Assembly (NCBI RefSeq): GCF_031198435.1
Contig: NZ_CP133548.1
Coordinates: forward strand, 434,001-498,000
Reading direction: 5' to 3'
DNA length: 64,000 bases
Source of the DNA: Pleionea litopenaei
GTDB taxonomy: Bacteria; Pseudomonadota; Gammaproteobacteria; Enterobacterales; Kangiellaceae
The notes under the pieces were generated by a model. It saw nothing but the letters and a program-made list of their open reading frames with translations, did no database searches and was not told where the DNA came from. How positions within the stretch are numbered: the first letter of the stretch is position 1; each line of letters starts with the position of its first letter. Positions 9,084 through 17,937 of this stretch are shown here, piece by piece. Position numbers and translations under genes: made by a program.

Positions 9084-9827
9084 ATGGAAACTCAAGACAA
9101 ACTGATGGCCGACGTTACCATTGAGCAGGCTAAGCATTTAATCAAATGCCTTGAAGAAGGAAATGTACAAGCCGCTCGAGAAACCATAGACGGTCTATCA
9201 CAGATTCGTGAAGCCAGCTTATTCTGTGAAGTTGGAAAACTCACTCGCCAATTGCACGAAGCACTCTCTAACTTTCAATTGGACGATAAAATTGCCGGTC
9301 TTGCAGCTCACGAAATTCCAGATGCAAAAGACCGTTTAAACTATGTTATTACGACGACTGAGAACGCAGCAAATAAAACGATGGACTCAGTCGAGCAGTG
9401 TCTGCCTATCTCTGAGAATATTCGCAATACCGCTGAAAGCCTATTGAATGATTGGGAGCGACTCTACCGAAGAGAGCTTAAACCCGGGGAATTTCGCGAG
9501 TTAGCTTCGCGAGTAGAAGAATTCTTAAAATCGGTTGGTAACGATTCAAATAGTTTGAGCGCATTGCTGACCGATGTACTGGTTGCGCAAGATTACCAAG
9601 ATTTAACCGGGCAAGTGATTCGAAAAGTTATCACCTTGGTACAAGATGTTGAAGAAAACCTCGTTGCCTTGATTAAGATGTTTGGTCGAGTTGAAGATTA
9701 TCAACGGGCGCAAACAGAAACTAAACCAGTAAAAGGTGCCGAAGGCCCAATTATCGATCAAAGTAGAGATGATGTTTTGACCAGTCAAGACGACGTCGAC
9801 GATTTACTTTCCAGCTTAGGTTTTTAG
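9084..9827 (+). CDS. cheZ: CheY-phosphate phosphatase CheZ
   Basis: CheZ accelerates dephosphorylation of CheY-P. The 247-residue, largely helical protein contains the diagnostic segment HEIPDAKDRLNYVITTTENA (about residues 73-92), the catalytic-helix region ending VLVAQDYQDLTGQVIRKVI (about 163-181, with the conserved Gln), and the C-terminal CheY-binding peptide DDVDDLLSSLGF. It lies 12 bases after cheY and 12 bases before cheA, so it is cotranscribed. Confidence 0.96.
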   Translation: METQDKLMADVTIEQAKHLIKCLEEGNVQAARETIDGLSQIREASLFCEVGKLTRQLHEALSNFQLDDKIAGLAAHEIPDAKDRLNYVITTTENAANKTMDSVEQCLPISENIRNTAESLLNDWERLYRRELKPGEFRELASRVEEFLKSVGNDSNSLSALLTDVLVAQDYQDLTGQVIRKVITLVQDVEENLVALIKMFGRVEDYQRAQTETKPVKGAEGPIIDQSRDDVLTSQDDVDDLLSSLGF

Positions 9828-9839
9828 AGGAGCTGCTTA

Positions 9840-12035
9840 ATGGCCATCGATGCCGACGAAGAAATATTACAAGACTTTTTGATCGAAGCCGGTGAGATAC
9901 TTGAAACACTGTCAGAGCAGCTTGTTCAATTAGAAAATGATCCTCAAGATATGGATTTATTAAACGCCATATTTCGAGGGTTCCATACCGTCAAAGGCGG
10001 AGCGGGGTTTTTAAACCTAACTGCAATGGTTGAAGTTTGCCATATTACTGAGAACATTTTCGATATATTAAGAAATGGCAGTCGCGTTGCTAACTCTGAT
10101 TTGATGGATTCAGTTCTGCAAGCGCTCGACGCTGTTAATGTCATGTTTGACGAAGTGAAGGCGGGTCAAGAACCCAGTTCTGCCTCCGCAGAACTACTGC
10201 AACAGCTTGAAGAGTTTGCCCACCCAGATAGTGGCGGGGCAGTTGCTACTGAACCAGAACCCGAACCCGAACCGGTTGAAGAGGTATTTGAAGAACCGGT
10301 CGCGAGTAGCGGCGGTGCCAGTAGTGATGAGATCAGTGATGATGAATTTGAGGCGTTGCTTGACGAGATTCATGGCAGTGGTTCGTTTTCACCCAGTCCT
10401 GTGGAACCGCCGAAGGCGGCTGCACCTGAACCTTCATCGAATAGCGATGAGATCAGTGATGATGAATTCGAAGCGTTATTAGACGAGCTGCACGGTAAAG
10501 GTGGTTCGGTGAGCGCTGGCGCTGAAGCGCCAAGCGCACCAGCACCCAGCGGATCTGATGATGCTATTACCGACGATGAGTTTGAAGCGTTACTGGATCA
10601 AATTCATGGGGCAGGCCAAGGGCCTGGTGCAAACAACGCCGCATCAAATGCGGCTCCAGCGGAACCTGTAAAAGCTTCTCCTCCTAAGAATGAAACTAAA
10701 AATGAGCCGCCAAAAGCAGCTCCAAAACCATCGCCAAAGCAACCGGCCCAGAAAGCGCCTGCTCCAAAAGCTAGTGCTCCCGCCAGTCCTGCCAAACCGC
10801 AACCGGCTCCATCGTCTGAGGGTTCTCAAGCAGCAAAAGCTGTGGCTAAGCCCACAAATGTAACCGCAGAGTCGACAGTACGCGTAGATACGGCTCGTCT
10901 TGATGACATAATGAATATGGTTGGTGAGCTGGTTTTGGCGCGAAATCGCTTAAAAATGCTTGGTCAAAATTATCAAGATGAAGCGTTGAATAAAGCGGTT
11001 GCAACTTTGGATGTAGTCACTTCCGATTTGCAAGGCTCAGTAATGAAAACTCGAATGCAGCCGATCAAGAAAGTGTTCGGTCGCTTCCCTCGAGTCGTCC
11101 GCGATTTAGCGCGAAGTCTTAAGAAAGAAATCTCTTTAAATCTTGTCGGTGAAGAAACTGATCTTGATAAAAACCTAGTTGAAGCACTTGCCGATCCGTT
11201 AGTGCATTTGGTTCGAAACTCGGTCGATCACGGAGTTGAAAGTCCAGAGGATCGCGTTGCAGCGGGCAAGCCTAGAACTGGAAAAATTGTTTTATCTGCA
11301 GCGCAAGAAGGTGACCATATTCTGTTGGCCATTGAAGACGATGGTAAAGGTATGGATCCCAATGCATTACGCAAAAAAGCCGTTGAAAAAGGATTAATGG
11401 ATTCAGATCAGGCTGAGCGGTTAAACGATACAGAATGTTTTAATTTAATATTTATGGCTGGGTTCTCAACCAAAGAAGAGATCTCTGATGTCTCGGGTAG
11501 AGGCGTTGGCATGGATGTTGTTAAAACCAAAATCACTCAGTTAAACGGTAGCTTAACCATTGACTCAGAGATGGGTAAAGGGACTAAAATTCTTATCAAG
11601 GTTCCGCTGACGCTCGCAATTTTACCTACTTTGATGGTTACCGTTGGAGAGCAAGTTTTCGCTTTGCCGTTGGCGAGTGTGAATGAAATTTTTCACTTAG
11701 ACTTAACTAAAACTAACGTTGTTGATGGACAAGAAACTGTAATCGTAAGGGAGAAAGCTCTACCTCTTTTCTACCTCGACCGTTGGTTATCAATCACGGC
11801 TATCTCTCCTGACAAGCCAAAAGCAGGACACGTGGTCATTGTACAAGTCGGAACTCATAAAGTCGGGTTCGTGGTTGATGCGTTGATTGGTCAAGAAGAA
11901 GTGGTCATCAAACCGCTTGGAAAGTCGTTGCAAGGTACTCCAGGTATGGCTGGTGCAACCATTACCAGCGATGGCGGCATAGCATTAATATTAGACGTTC
12001 CCAGTCTTCTAAAACATTACGCTAAGCGCTCTTAA
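9840..12035 (+). CDS. cheA: Chemotaxis histidine kinase CheA with triplicated acidic linker motif
   Basis: CheA couples chemoreceptors to CheY and CheB. The 731 residues show an N-terminal Hpt domain (P1; phospho-His49 in HTVKGGAGF), a very long linker (about residues 135-340), the P3 dimerisation helices, the P4 ATPase (LVHLVRNSVDHGVE, DDGKGMD and GRGVGMDVVKTKI) and the CheW-like P5 domain. I see no clear P2 domain. The linker carries three near-identical copies of (E)I(S/T)DDEFEALLD(E/Q)(I/L)HG at about residues 164-179, 204-219 and 241-256, then an Ala/Pro/Lys-rich stretch. With parC and parP downstream, the linker is a candidate for the localisation-and-inheritance region described in Vibrio CheA. 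That link is inference. Confidence 0.96.
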   Translation: MAIDADEEILQDFLIEAGEILETLSEQLVQLENDPQDMDLLNAIFRGFHTVKGGAGFLNLTAMVEVCHITENIFDILRNGSRVANSDLMDSVLQALDAVNVMFDEVKAGQEPSSASAELLQQLEEFAHPDSGGAVATEPEPEPEPVEEVFEEPVASSGGASSDEISDDEFEALLDEIHGSGSFSPSPVEPPKAAAPEPSSNSDEISDDEFEALLDELHGKGGSVSAGAEAPSAPAPSGSDDAITDDEFEALLDQIHGAGQGPGANNAASNAAPAEPVKASPPKNETKNEPPKAAPKPSPKQPAQKAPAPKASAPASPAKPQPAPSSEGSQAAKAVAKPTNVTAESTVRVDTARLDDIMNMVGELVLARNRLKMLGQNYQDEALNKAVATLDVVTSDLQGSVMKTRMQPIKKVFGRFPRVVRDLARSLKKEISLNLVGEETDLDKNLVEALADPLVHLVRNSVDHGVESPEDRVAAGKPRTGKIVLSAAQEGDHILLAIEDDGKGMDPNALRKKAVEKGLMDSDQAERLNDTECFNLIFMAGFSTKEEISDVSGRGVGMDVVKTKITQLNGSLTIDSEMGKGTKILIKVPLTLAILPTLMVTVGEQVFALPLASVNEIFHLDLTKTNVVDGQETVIVREKALPLFYLDRWLSITAISPDKPKAGHVVIVQVGTHKVGFVVDALIGQEEVVIKPLGKSLQGTPGMAGATITSDGGIALILDVPSLLKHYAKRS

Positions 12036-12055
12036 GTCGCTTAAGGAGTGAGTGA

Positions 12056-13093
12056 GTGACAGTAAAAGTTCTGGTCGTAGACGATTCTAATTTTTTCTGT
12101 CGTCGGGTAGCCCAGATTTTAAGTGCTGATCCTATGTTAAAAGTGGTCGGCATTGCCAATAATGGTCAAGAAGCCATTCAGAAAGTTCAACAGCTACAAC
12201 CAGATGTGATTACATTAGATGTAGAAATGCCGGTAATGGATGGCATTACTGCGTTAAAACAAATCATAAAAATTAGTCCTAACACTCGGGCTTTGATGTT
12301 GTCATCACTGACCTATGAAGGCGCCAAGTTAACGCTTGATGCACTCGATGCTGGTGCTGCGGATTTTATGTTGAAAAGCTATGAAGGCATCTCGCAAGCG
12401 AGCGGCCAGTTAGCTTCACAACTAAGAGAGAAAGTAAAAGAGTTGGGAGCTGCGAAGGCTAAAATAAGAACGGTCGCGCCAGCACCAAAACCTGCAGCAC
12501 CGATTAGAACGCCACAAACGGGTCGCTACAAAATTGTTGCAATAGGATCTTCGACTGGGGGGCCTGTTGCCATTCAAAAAATAATTACCGCCTTGCCAAG
12601 CAATTTTCCAGTACCGATAATTATCACTCAGCATATGCCAGGTACCTTTACGGGCGCTTTCGCTCAGCGATTAAACAGCTTGAGTCAGGTAACCGTCGTC
12701 GAGGCACAAGACGGTACGCCCTGTCGTGCAGGAACGGTTTACATTGCTCCTGGTGGACAACAGATGTTGGTCGAGGGAAGCGCCAATCAGGCCAAAATTC
12801 GTGTTAAGCCAACCGACGCTCGGCTGCAATACGCGCCTTGCGTTGACATAACCTTTGCCTCGGTAGCAAAAGTTTATGGGCGAGATAGTTTAGCGATTGT
12901 TTTAACCGGAATGGGGGCCGATGGTCGAGAGGGCTCGCGTATCTTAAAGCAAGCAGGTGCCTCGGTTTGGACTCAAGATCAAGCGTCTTGTGTTGTCTAT
13001 GGCATGCCAATGTCGGTTGCCAAAGCAGGTTACTCAGATTTGGAGTTAAATATCGATTCTATTGCTGATTCGGTATTACAGGTAATTACTTGA
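12056..13093 (+). CDS. cheB: Chemoreceptor methylesterase/glutaminase CheB
   Basis: CheB removes methyl groups from chemoreceptors during adaptation. The 345-residue protein has an N-terminal receiver domain (acceptor Asp55 in TLDVEMPVMDG), a linker rich in Ala and Pro (about residues 128-150) and a C-terminal methylesterase domain. Catalytic residues are visible: Ser166 in IGSSTGGP, His in ITQHMPGTFT and Asp in LTGMGADGREG. The start is GTG 12056, preceded by AAGGAG at 12043-12048. The stop overlaps the motC start by one base. Confidence 0.96.
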   Translation: MTVKVLVVDDSNFFCRRVAQILSADPMLKVVGIANNGQEAIQKVQQLQPDVITLDVEMPVMDGITALKQIIKISPNTRALMLSSLTYEGAKLTLDALDAGAADFMLKSYEGISQASGQLASQLREKVKELGAAKAKIRTVAPAPKPAAPIRTPQTGRYKIVAIGSSTGGPVAIQKIITALPSNFPVPIIITQHMPGTFTGAFAQRLNSLSQVTVVEAQDGTPCRAGTVYIAPGGQQMLVEGSANQAKIRVKPTDARLQYAPCVDITFASVAKVYGRDSLAIVLTGMGADGREGSRILKQAGASVWTQDQASCVVYGMPMSVAKAGYSDLELNIDSIADSVLQVIT

Positions 13094-13845
13094 TGGATAG
13101 CTTAACCTTTGTCGGTCTCTTATTTGCAGTAGTTGCTATTTTCGGTGGGCAATTTTTAGAGGGAGGCTCGATCGATTCCCTGTTGAATTTTCCGGCTGCA
13201 GTGATCGTTTTTGGTGGAACGTTCGGTGCTGTTCTTATTCAAACAAATTTTGCGACTTTGAAACGTTCATTAAAAATGTTTTCGTGGAGCTTTATTTCTC
13301 CAAAACTTGCGCCAGAGCAAGCGATAGAAAAAATGGTTAATTGGAGTGTGAAGGCTCGCAAATCAGGGCTTTTAGGGTTAGAAGATGACATTGATTTGCA
13401 GCAAGATCCCTTTCAAAGAAAAGGCTTGATACTGCTAATCGATGGATCAGAACCAGAAAAGATTCGAGAATCTTTACTGATTGAACTAGAAGCTTCAGAA
13501 AAGCAAGCATTGCAAGCGGTAAAGTTTTATTCCTCTTTAGGAGGCTACGCTCCGACCATGGGAATCGTTGGCGCAGTATTAGGGCTTATTCAAGTCATGG
13601 GAAACCTCTCCGATCCTTCGCAATTGGGGGCAGGTATTGCAACCGCTTTTGTCGCAACGATTTACGGTGTGGGAGCGGCTAATTTAATGTTCTTGCCTAT
13701 TGCAAATAAATTAAAAACCATCGTTCAAGCGCAAAGTTTGTATCGAGAGATGTACATTGAAGGCATTGTTCTAATCGCTGAAGGTGAAAATCCCAAGATA
13801 ATAGAAGGGCGGTTGCAAGGGTTCAACCCTGAGTACGGCCACTAG
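13093..13845 (+). CDS. motC: Flagellar stator protein MotC (MotA family)
   Basis: This is the MotA-type subunit of a flagellar stator ion channel, named MotC in Pseudomonas where it holds the same position after cheB. The roughly 250 residues include four membrane spans: two near the N-terminus (residues about 3-20 and 33-52) and two near residues 150-200 with GGYAPTMGIVGAVLGLIQVM and AFVATIYGVGAANLMFLPIA. A charged cytoplasmic loop between them would contact FliG. The ATG at 13093 overlaps the cheB stop. Whether it conducts protons or sodium cannot be read with confidence. Confidence 0.93.
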   Translation: MDSLTFVGLLFAVVAIFGGQFLEGGSIDSLLNFPAAVIVFGGTFGAVLIQTNFATLKRSLKMFSWSFISPKLAPEQAIEKMVNWSVKARKSGLLGLEDDIDLQQDPFQRKGLILLIDGSEPEKIRESLLIELEASEKQALQAVKFYSSLGGYAPTMGIVGAVLGLIQVMGNLSDPSQLGAGIATAFVATIYGVGAANLMFLPIANKLKTIVQAQSLYREMYIEGIVLIAEGENPKIIEGRLQGFNPEYGH

Positions 13846-13858
13846 TGGGAAGCCAACA

Positions 13859-14848
13859 ATGTTACGAAAATCACAGGTTGAAGAAGAAGATGAAAATACC
13901 GATCGTTGGCTAGTTTCTTATGCTGACTTCATAACTTTGTTGTTTGCTTTCTTTGTCGTCATGTACTCAATTTCGCAAATTAACCAAGGCAAATATCGAA
14001 TACTTTCTCAATCACTTTTATCTGCATTTGACTCGCCTGAAAAAAGTCGTCTGCCAATTCAAGAAGGTGATATTAATCGTTCTAAGACAATGCCGGATCA
14101 ACCACTTCCTATAACTAGAAATAAAGAGGGAGGTGCGAAGGACGAGCCAATCGAAGAAAATTATCTGAGTAGCGAAGAGTTTGATCGAATAGAAACTGCG
14201 TTGAATCAGCAGTTATCGGAGCTAATAAAAGCCGATTTAGTCAGCATTAAGCGCACAAAAAACTGGCTTGAAATAGACTTGAGTAGTGCGATTTTATTTG
14301 AGAGCGGCAGTGATCGACTCACCCAAAGTGCGCAAGTGGTAATCGAAGAAATCGCTAAGACGCTGCGTAACAACAAACAAATCGTGAGTGTTCGTGGACA
14401 CACCGATAACATTCCAATTGAAACGGAACAATTCCGATCAAACTGGGCGCTTTCTGCAGGTAGAGCAGTTGCGGTGGTACGGTTGTTGCAAAGGTTAGCT
14501 ATCCCTCCGCAAAGGTTGCAAGCGCTTGGCTTTGGTGAGTTCCAACCATTAGAGAGTAATGCAACCGCAGAAGGACGAGCGAAAAACCGGCGAGTAACCA
14601 TTGCCATTTCTCGCTACGAGCTTGAAGACCAAGAAAAACTTAAGTCGCAACAGAAACTTGCCGATAAAGGCAAAGAGATTGTGCCTAGTGATCCGCAAGC
14701 TCAAGGCGCTCAAAACAACGTAGAAGCTCAAAAAAGGGAAGAGGAGTCAAAGCAGGGAACCTATGAAGTTGTTCGGCTACCCGGCGGCGGATTGCTTATT
14801 CGCGGCAAAAAAGTGCCGAAAGACTCAGAGCAACAGAAAGACAATTAA
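13859..14848 (+). CDS. motD: Flagellar stator protein MotD (MotB family)
   Basis: This is the MotB-type stator subunit that anchors the MotC channel to peptidoglycan. The 329-residue protein has a short N-terminal cytoplasmic segment, a single membrane span containing the essential ion-binding Asp in YADFITLLFAFFVVMYSI (about residues 20-40), a plug/linker region, and an OmpA-like domain (about residues 130-250) with VSVRGHTDNIP and NWALSAGRAVAVVRLL. A charged Gln/Lys/Glu-rich tail of about 70 residues extends past the OmpA fold. It lies 13 bases after motC. Confidence 0.94.
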   Translation: MLRKSQVEEEDENTDRWLVSYADFITLLFAFFVVMYSISQINQGKYRILSQSLLSAFDSPEKSRLPIQEGDINRSKTMPDQPLPITRNKEGGAKDEPIEENYLSSEEFDRIETALNQQLSELIKADLVSIKRTKNWLEIDLSSAILFESGSDRLTQSAQVVIEEIAKTLRNNKQIVSVRGHTDNIPIETEQFRSNWALSAGRAVAVVRLLQRLAIPPQRLQALGFGEFQPLESNATAEGRAKNRRVTIAISRYELEDQEKLKSQQKLADKGKEIVPSDPQAQGAQNNVEAQKREEESKQGTYEVVRLPGGGLLIRGKKVPKDSEQQKDN

Positions 14849-14855
14849 CAATTAG

Positions 14856-15653
14856 GTGAGTATTTTGAAGGTTTGGACCATTGCGAATCAAAAAGGCGGT
14901 GTTGGTAAAACGACCAGTGTGGCGACATTGGGCGGCTTGCTGGCAGAGTCTGGTGCTCGAGTATTAATGGTTGATTGTGATCCTCACTCTTCATTAACCA
15001 GTTACTATGGATACGATCCCGATGCACTGGCCGCGAACTTGTTTGATATTTTTGAGGCCGATGTTAAACAAGCAAGTGATCTACCTGAGCATGTGATCTT
15101 ACCTACTCAACATGAGGGGTTACATCTAATCGGCTCGTCAATTGCTTTAGCAACACTCGATAGAAAGTTCAGTCAAAAACCCGGCATGGGGTTAGTATTA
15201 AAACACCTCAGAGACGCACTACAAGACCAATTTGATTACATGCTGTTTGATTGTCCTCCAGTACTTGGTGTGCTGCTTGTCAATGCATTAGCTGCAGGAG
15301 AGCAGCTGGTGGTTCCTGTTCAAACTGAATTTTTAGCGCTCAAAGGCCTAGAGCGCATGATGCAAACCATCAATATGGTCACTAAAGCTCAGCGTCATTC
15401 AATCGAGTATCTTATTGTGCCGACGATGTTTGATCGTCGTACCAAAGCCTCGATTGCCACCTTGCGTAATATGCGTGATGAATTTGGAATGCACTTATGG
15501 GAAAAAGTGATTCCAGTCGATACAAAGTTTCGAGATGCGAGTAAACAACATCAAAGTGCGAACTTTCTTTATCCCGATGCTCGAGGGGTTTATGCGTATC
15601 GCAAACTCATGTCTACATTACAGGCAAGAGAGCATCAAGAAAAGGTTGCTTAG
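14856..15653 (+). CDS. parC: ParA-family ATPase ParC (polar chemosensory array positioning)
   Basis: This ParA-like ATPase has a deviant Walker A (NQKGGVGKTTSVATLGGL), Walker A' (VDCDPHSSLT) and Walker B (LFDCPPVLGVLL). Its position after motD and before a CheW-domain protein matches Vibrio parC and the homologous Pseudomonas locus, where ParC directs chemotaxis arrays to the cell pole. The annotated GTG 14856 gives about 265 residues. An in-frame TTG at 14865 has a better ribosome site (AGGTGAG at 14854-14860) and would give MKVWTIANQKGG, closer to the family N-terminus. The protein family is certain. The array role rests on synteny. Confidence 0.88.
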   Translation: MSILKVWTIANQKGGVGKTTSVATLGGLLAESGARVLMVDCDPHSSLTSYYGYDPDALAANLFDIFEADVKQASDLPEHVILPTQHEGLHLIGSSIALATLDRKFSQKPGMGLVLKHLRDALQDQFDYMLFDCPPVLGVLLVNALAAGEQLVVPVQTEFLALKGLERMMQTINMVTKAQRHSIEYLIVPTMFDRRTKASIATLRNMRDEFGMHLWEKVIPVDTKFRDASKQHQSANFLYPDARGVYAYRKLMSTLQAREHQEKVA

Positions 15654-15656
15654 TCA

Positions 15657-16862
15657 ATGAAAAAGCCACACAGTCAAGCTAAGCAAGCGACGCTTCTGCA
15701 AGAGTTTATTGAAGACATGCTCTGGGAAGAAGAGCCCGCTCAAGTCTCTGAACGCATTCATGGCAACGTGAACTCTGCTATGTTACCAGAAGCTGTTTCG
15801 TTATCAGAAAAAGTCACCCAGCCGATCGTTCAGTCAAACACAGAAAAGGCGGAGCCGGAAGCTGCGCATTCATCACATGACCAACCACGAGTGATCAATA
15901 AACAAACGGCCGAACCAAAGCAGACCGGTACTAATGCGTTATCGGCGCACAGCGGATCTGAGTCCAGTCCTTTAGGAAGGAGCAAATCGATATCGCATGA
16001 AGAGCCTTTGGCAGTGGTTGAGTCTTACGTCGCTGGTGAGTTGACTACTGAGCAAGTCGATATTGATGAAAAACTGAGTAAAGTACAGTCTTTGCTTTCC
16101 AATATGCCAGTATTAACGGCGCCGGCGGTACAAGAAAAAACCGTCGAGAAAGTTGTGCTAAAAGCCGACGTTAAAACAGCCACGAAGACAACACCTGAGA
16201 GTCTCGTGAAGTCCGCGGAGATAAAGGCTAAAACGGCTTCACCAGATATTGCAAAGCAATCAAGGCCACAAACCACTGAAGCGCTAAAGCAACCGCTAAA
16301 AGAAGCCCAAACTGCCACTCCTGAGGCGACCGAAGATATCAGTCTTCAAGAGGTTTTCTCTGATTTAAGCTCGCGCGAAGAAGTACGCTTGAAGCAGTTG
16401 CTCGGTGACGAGTTTCAAACACTGATTTTTGATGTTGGTAAGCTTCCTCTGGCGGTTCCTCTGGTGAAACTCGGAGGAATACATGCTTACTCAGAAGAAG
16501 ATATAACGCCATTATTTGGGACACCCGACTGGTTTAAAGGATTAATTCCAGCCGAGCAGGGCAACATAATGTTGGTCGACACGGCGCGGTTTGTGATGCC
16601 CGAAAAATATGATCAAATCAAAGACCAATTAGATTACAAGTACGCAATACTATTGGATGACACACGCTGGGCGTTAGCTTGTACCAACGTTCGTGAAGCG
16701 AAATCTATGTCGTTAGATGATGTTCGTTGGTCCGAAAAAGGAACAAAGAAAGCCTGGTTTGCAGGAATGGTGGTCCAATATATGTGTGCTTTACTTGAGG
16801 TCGACTCCTTGATAAATCTTCTTTATCGACAAGGAAAGTCTGAAAATTCAACAAGAAACTGA
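15657..16862 (+). CDS. parP: ParP-like CheW-domain protein coupling CheA to ParC
   Basis: The 401-residue protein has a long low-complexity N-terminal half (about residues 1-230, rich in Glu, Lys, Ala and Thr) and a C-terminal CheW-like domain (about 245-390). Recognisable CheW-fold pieces are FDVGKLPLAVPLVKLGGIHAY, WFKGLIPAEQGNIMLVDTA, and a C-terminal Trp/Phe-rich strand. This layout and its place between parC and cheW match ParP, which links ParC to the signalling array through its array-integration domain and CheA. It begins three bases after parC. Function is inferred from architecture and synteny because the N-terminal half is unalignable by eye. Confidence 0.8.
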   Translation: MKKPHSQAKQATLLQEFIEDMLWEEEPAQVSERIHGNVNSAMLPEAVSLSEKVTQPIVQSNTEKAEPEAAHSSHDQPRVINKQTAEPKQTGTNALSAHSGSESSPLGRSKSISHEEPLAVVESYVAGELTTEQVDIDEKLSKVQSLLSNMPVLTAPAVQEKTVEKVVLKADVKTATKTTPESLVKSAEIKAKTASPDIAKQSRPQTTEALKQPLKEAQTATPEATEDISLQEVFSDLSSREEVRLKQLLGDEFQTLIFDVGKLPLAVPLVKLGGIHAYSEEDITPLFGTPDWFKGLIPAEQGNIMLVDTARFVMPEKYDQIKDQLDYKYAILLDDTRWALACTNVREAKSMSLDDVRWSEKGTKKAWFAGMVVQYMCALLEVDSLINLLYRQGKSENSTRN

Positions 16863-16947
16863 ATCAACTTAAGAAAAAGCTTCTATTATTAAAGAATAGC
16901 TCACAATTAAATTTCAATTTTGCTTATTTTTAAAGTATTACCTAAGC

Positions 16948-16964
16948 TTGGAATGAATATTGCT
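16948..16964 (+). promoter_or_regulatory. Candidate sigma-54-type promoter element upstream of cheW
   Basis: The sequence has GG at 16950-16951 and GC at 16962-16963 with exactly ten bases between them, and reads TTGG...TTGCT. This matches the -24/-12 spacing and invariant dinucleotides of sigma-54 promoters, but it lacks the C residues of TGGCAC. It lies about 68 bp before the cheW start in a 169-bp gap, the largest inside the che run. A chance match is quite possible. Confidence 0.3.
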
Positions 16965-17031
16965 GTGTGTAACTACATCATTTTTTGGTGAATTATATGC
17001 CAGAAATTTGACGCTCATAGGTAGGAGAGGC

Positions 17032-17535
17032 ATGAGTAACGAAGACTTGAAAAGTAAGGCGGCTAAACTTGCCGACGATGATGAAATATTGCAGTGGGTG
17101 ACTTTTCGATTATCGAGTGAAACCTATGGCATTAATGTGATGCAGGTACAAGAGGTATTGCGCTACAACGAAATAGCTCCGGTACCAGGTGCTCCGCATT
17201 ACGTCCTAGGGATTATCAATCTGCGTGGCAATGTGGTGACGGTTATCGATACGTGTCAACGTTTTGGGCTTTCACCTATCGAAGTTACGGACTCAACTCG
17301 AATTGTCATCATTGAAGCTAATCAGCAAGTGATCGGCATACTCGTTGACGCTGTCGCCGAGGTTGTTTATCTCCGGGCGTCGGAAATTGAAATAGCCCCC
17401 AATGTGGGTAATGATGAAAGCGCTAAATTTATTCAAGGCGTGACACATCGTGAAGGGGAGCTACTGATTTTGGTTGATCTCAACAAACTTCTTGATGAAG
17501 AAGAGTGGCAAGAGCTTGAATATTTAGATTACTAG
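17032..17535 (+). CDS. cheW: Chemotaxis coupling protein CheW
   Basis: CheW bridges chemoreceptors and CheA. The product is about 167 residues, with an N-terminal polar extension of about 20 residues and a canonical CheW fold: VTFRLSSETYGINVMQVQEV, PGAPHYVLGIINLRGNVVTV and HREGELLILVDLNKLL. The start is taken as ATG 17032 because AGGAGAGG at 17023-17030 immediately precedes it. A longer in-frame reading from 16960 has no ribosome site and adds a non-family N-terminus. It is preceded by a 169-bp gap that may hold its own promoter. Confidence 0.95.
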   Translation: MSNEDLKSKAAKLADDDEILQWVTFRLSSETYGINVMQVQEVLRYNEIAPVPGAPHYVLGIINLRGNVVTVIDTCQRFGLSPIEVTDSTRIVIIEANQQVIGILVDAVAEVVYLRASEIEIAPNVGNDESAKFIQGVTHREGELLILVDLNKLLDEEEWQELEYLDY

Positions 17536-17544
17536 GTAAACGCA

Positions 17545-17937
17545 ATGGCAGTTTGGTTCGAAAACAGTGTGTGGTTGGTTATTGGCGGCTTAGTGCTGAG
17601 CCAAGGGGCGTTGTTTGTTCTGTGGTCTGGCGCAAGACGGCAAGTTAAGCTTGTTGAAAAGCAATTAATCGCTTTACGTAAAGAGCAGCAAGCTTTGATC
17701 AGCGGCAACTTGGGGATGGGACGTAAGCTGTTTAAATTTAAAAGTAACCTCGCTCACCTAGAGCAGTCTCAAGTTGACCTCAAACAAACTCAGTCTTCTG
17801 ACAAATCCATTGAGCAAGCTGCAGTGCTTCTAAAAAAGGGAGTCAGTATTGAGGAAGTTATTAGCAGCTGCTCGATTTCTCGAGGCGAAGCCGAACTGAT
17901 GGTGGAGATGCTTAATAATCGCGCAGCCAATTACTAA
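17545..17937 (+). CDS. DUF2802 family protein at end of chemotaxis operon
   Basis: The 130-residue product has one N-terminal membrane span (about residues 8-28), a basic coiled-coil-like segment (about 33-85), and a small C-terminal domain with an HTH-like appearance (AAVLLKKGVSIEEVISSCSISRGEAELMV). I recognise it as the DUF2802 protein that follows cheW in Pseudomonas and Vibrio chemotaxis clusters. Its function is unknown to me. It starts nine bases after cheW, so it is surely cotranscribed. The conserved linkage suggests an accessory role in motility. Confidence 0.8.
   Translation: MAVWFENSVWLVIGGLVLSQGALFVLWSGARRQVKLVEKQLIALRKEQQALISGNLGMGRKLFKFKSNLAHLEQSQVDLKQTQSSDKSIEQAAVLLKKGVSIEEVISSCSISRGEAELMVEMLNNRAANY

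Noticed and set aside
16960-17031. N-terminal extension of CheW from a GTG at 16960
   Set aside because: No ribosome site, no family similarity, and a strong Shine-Dalgarno sits right before ATG 17032.
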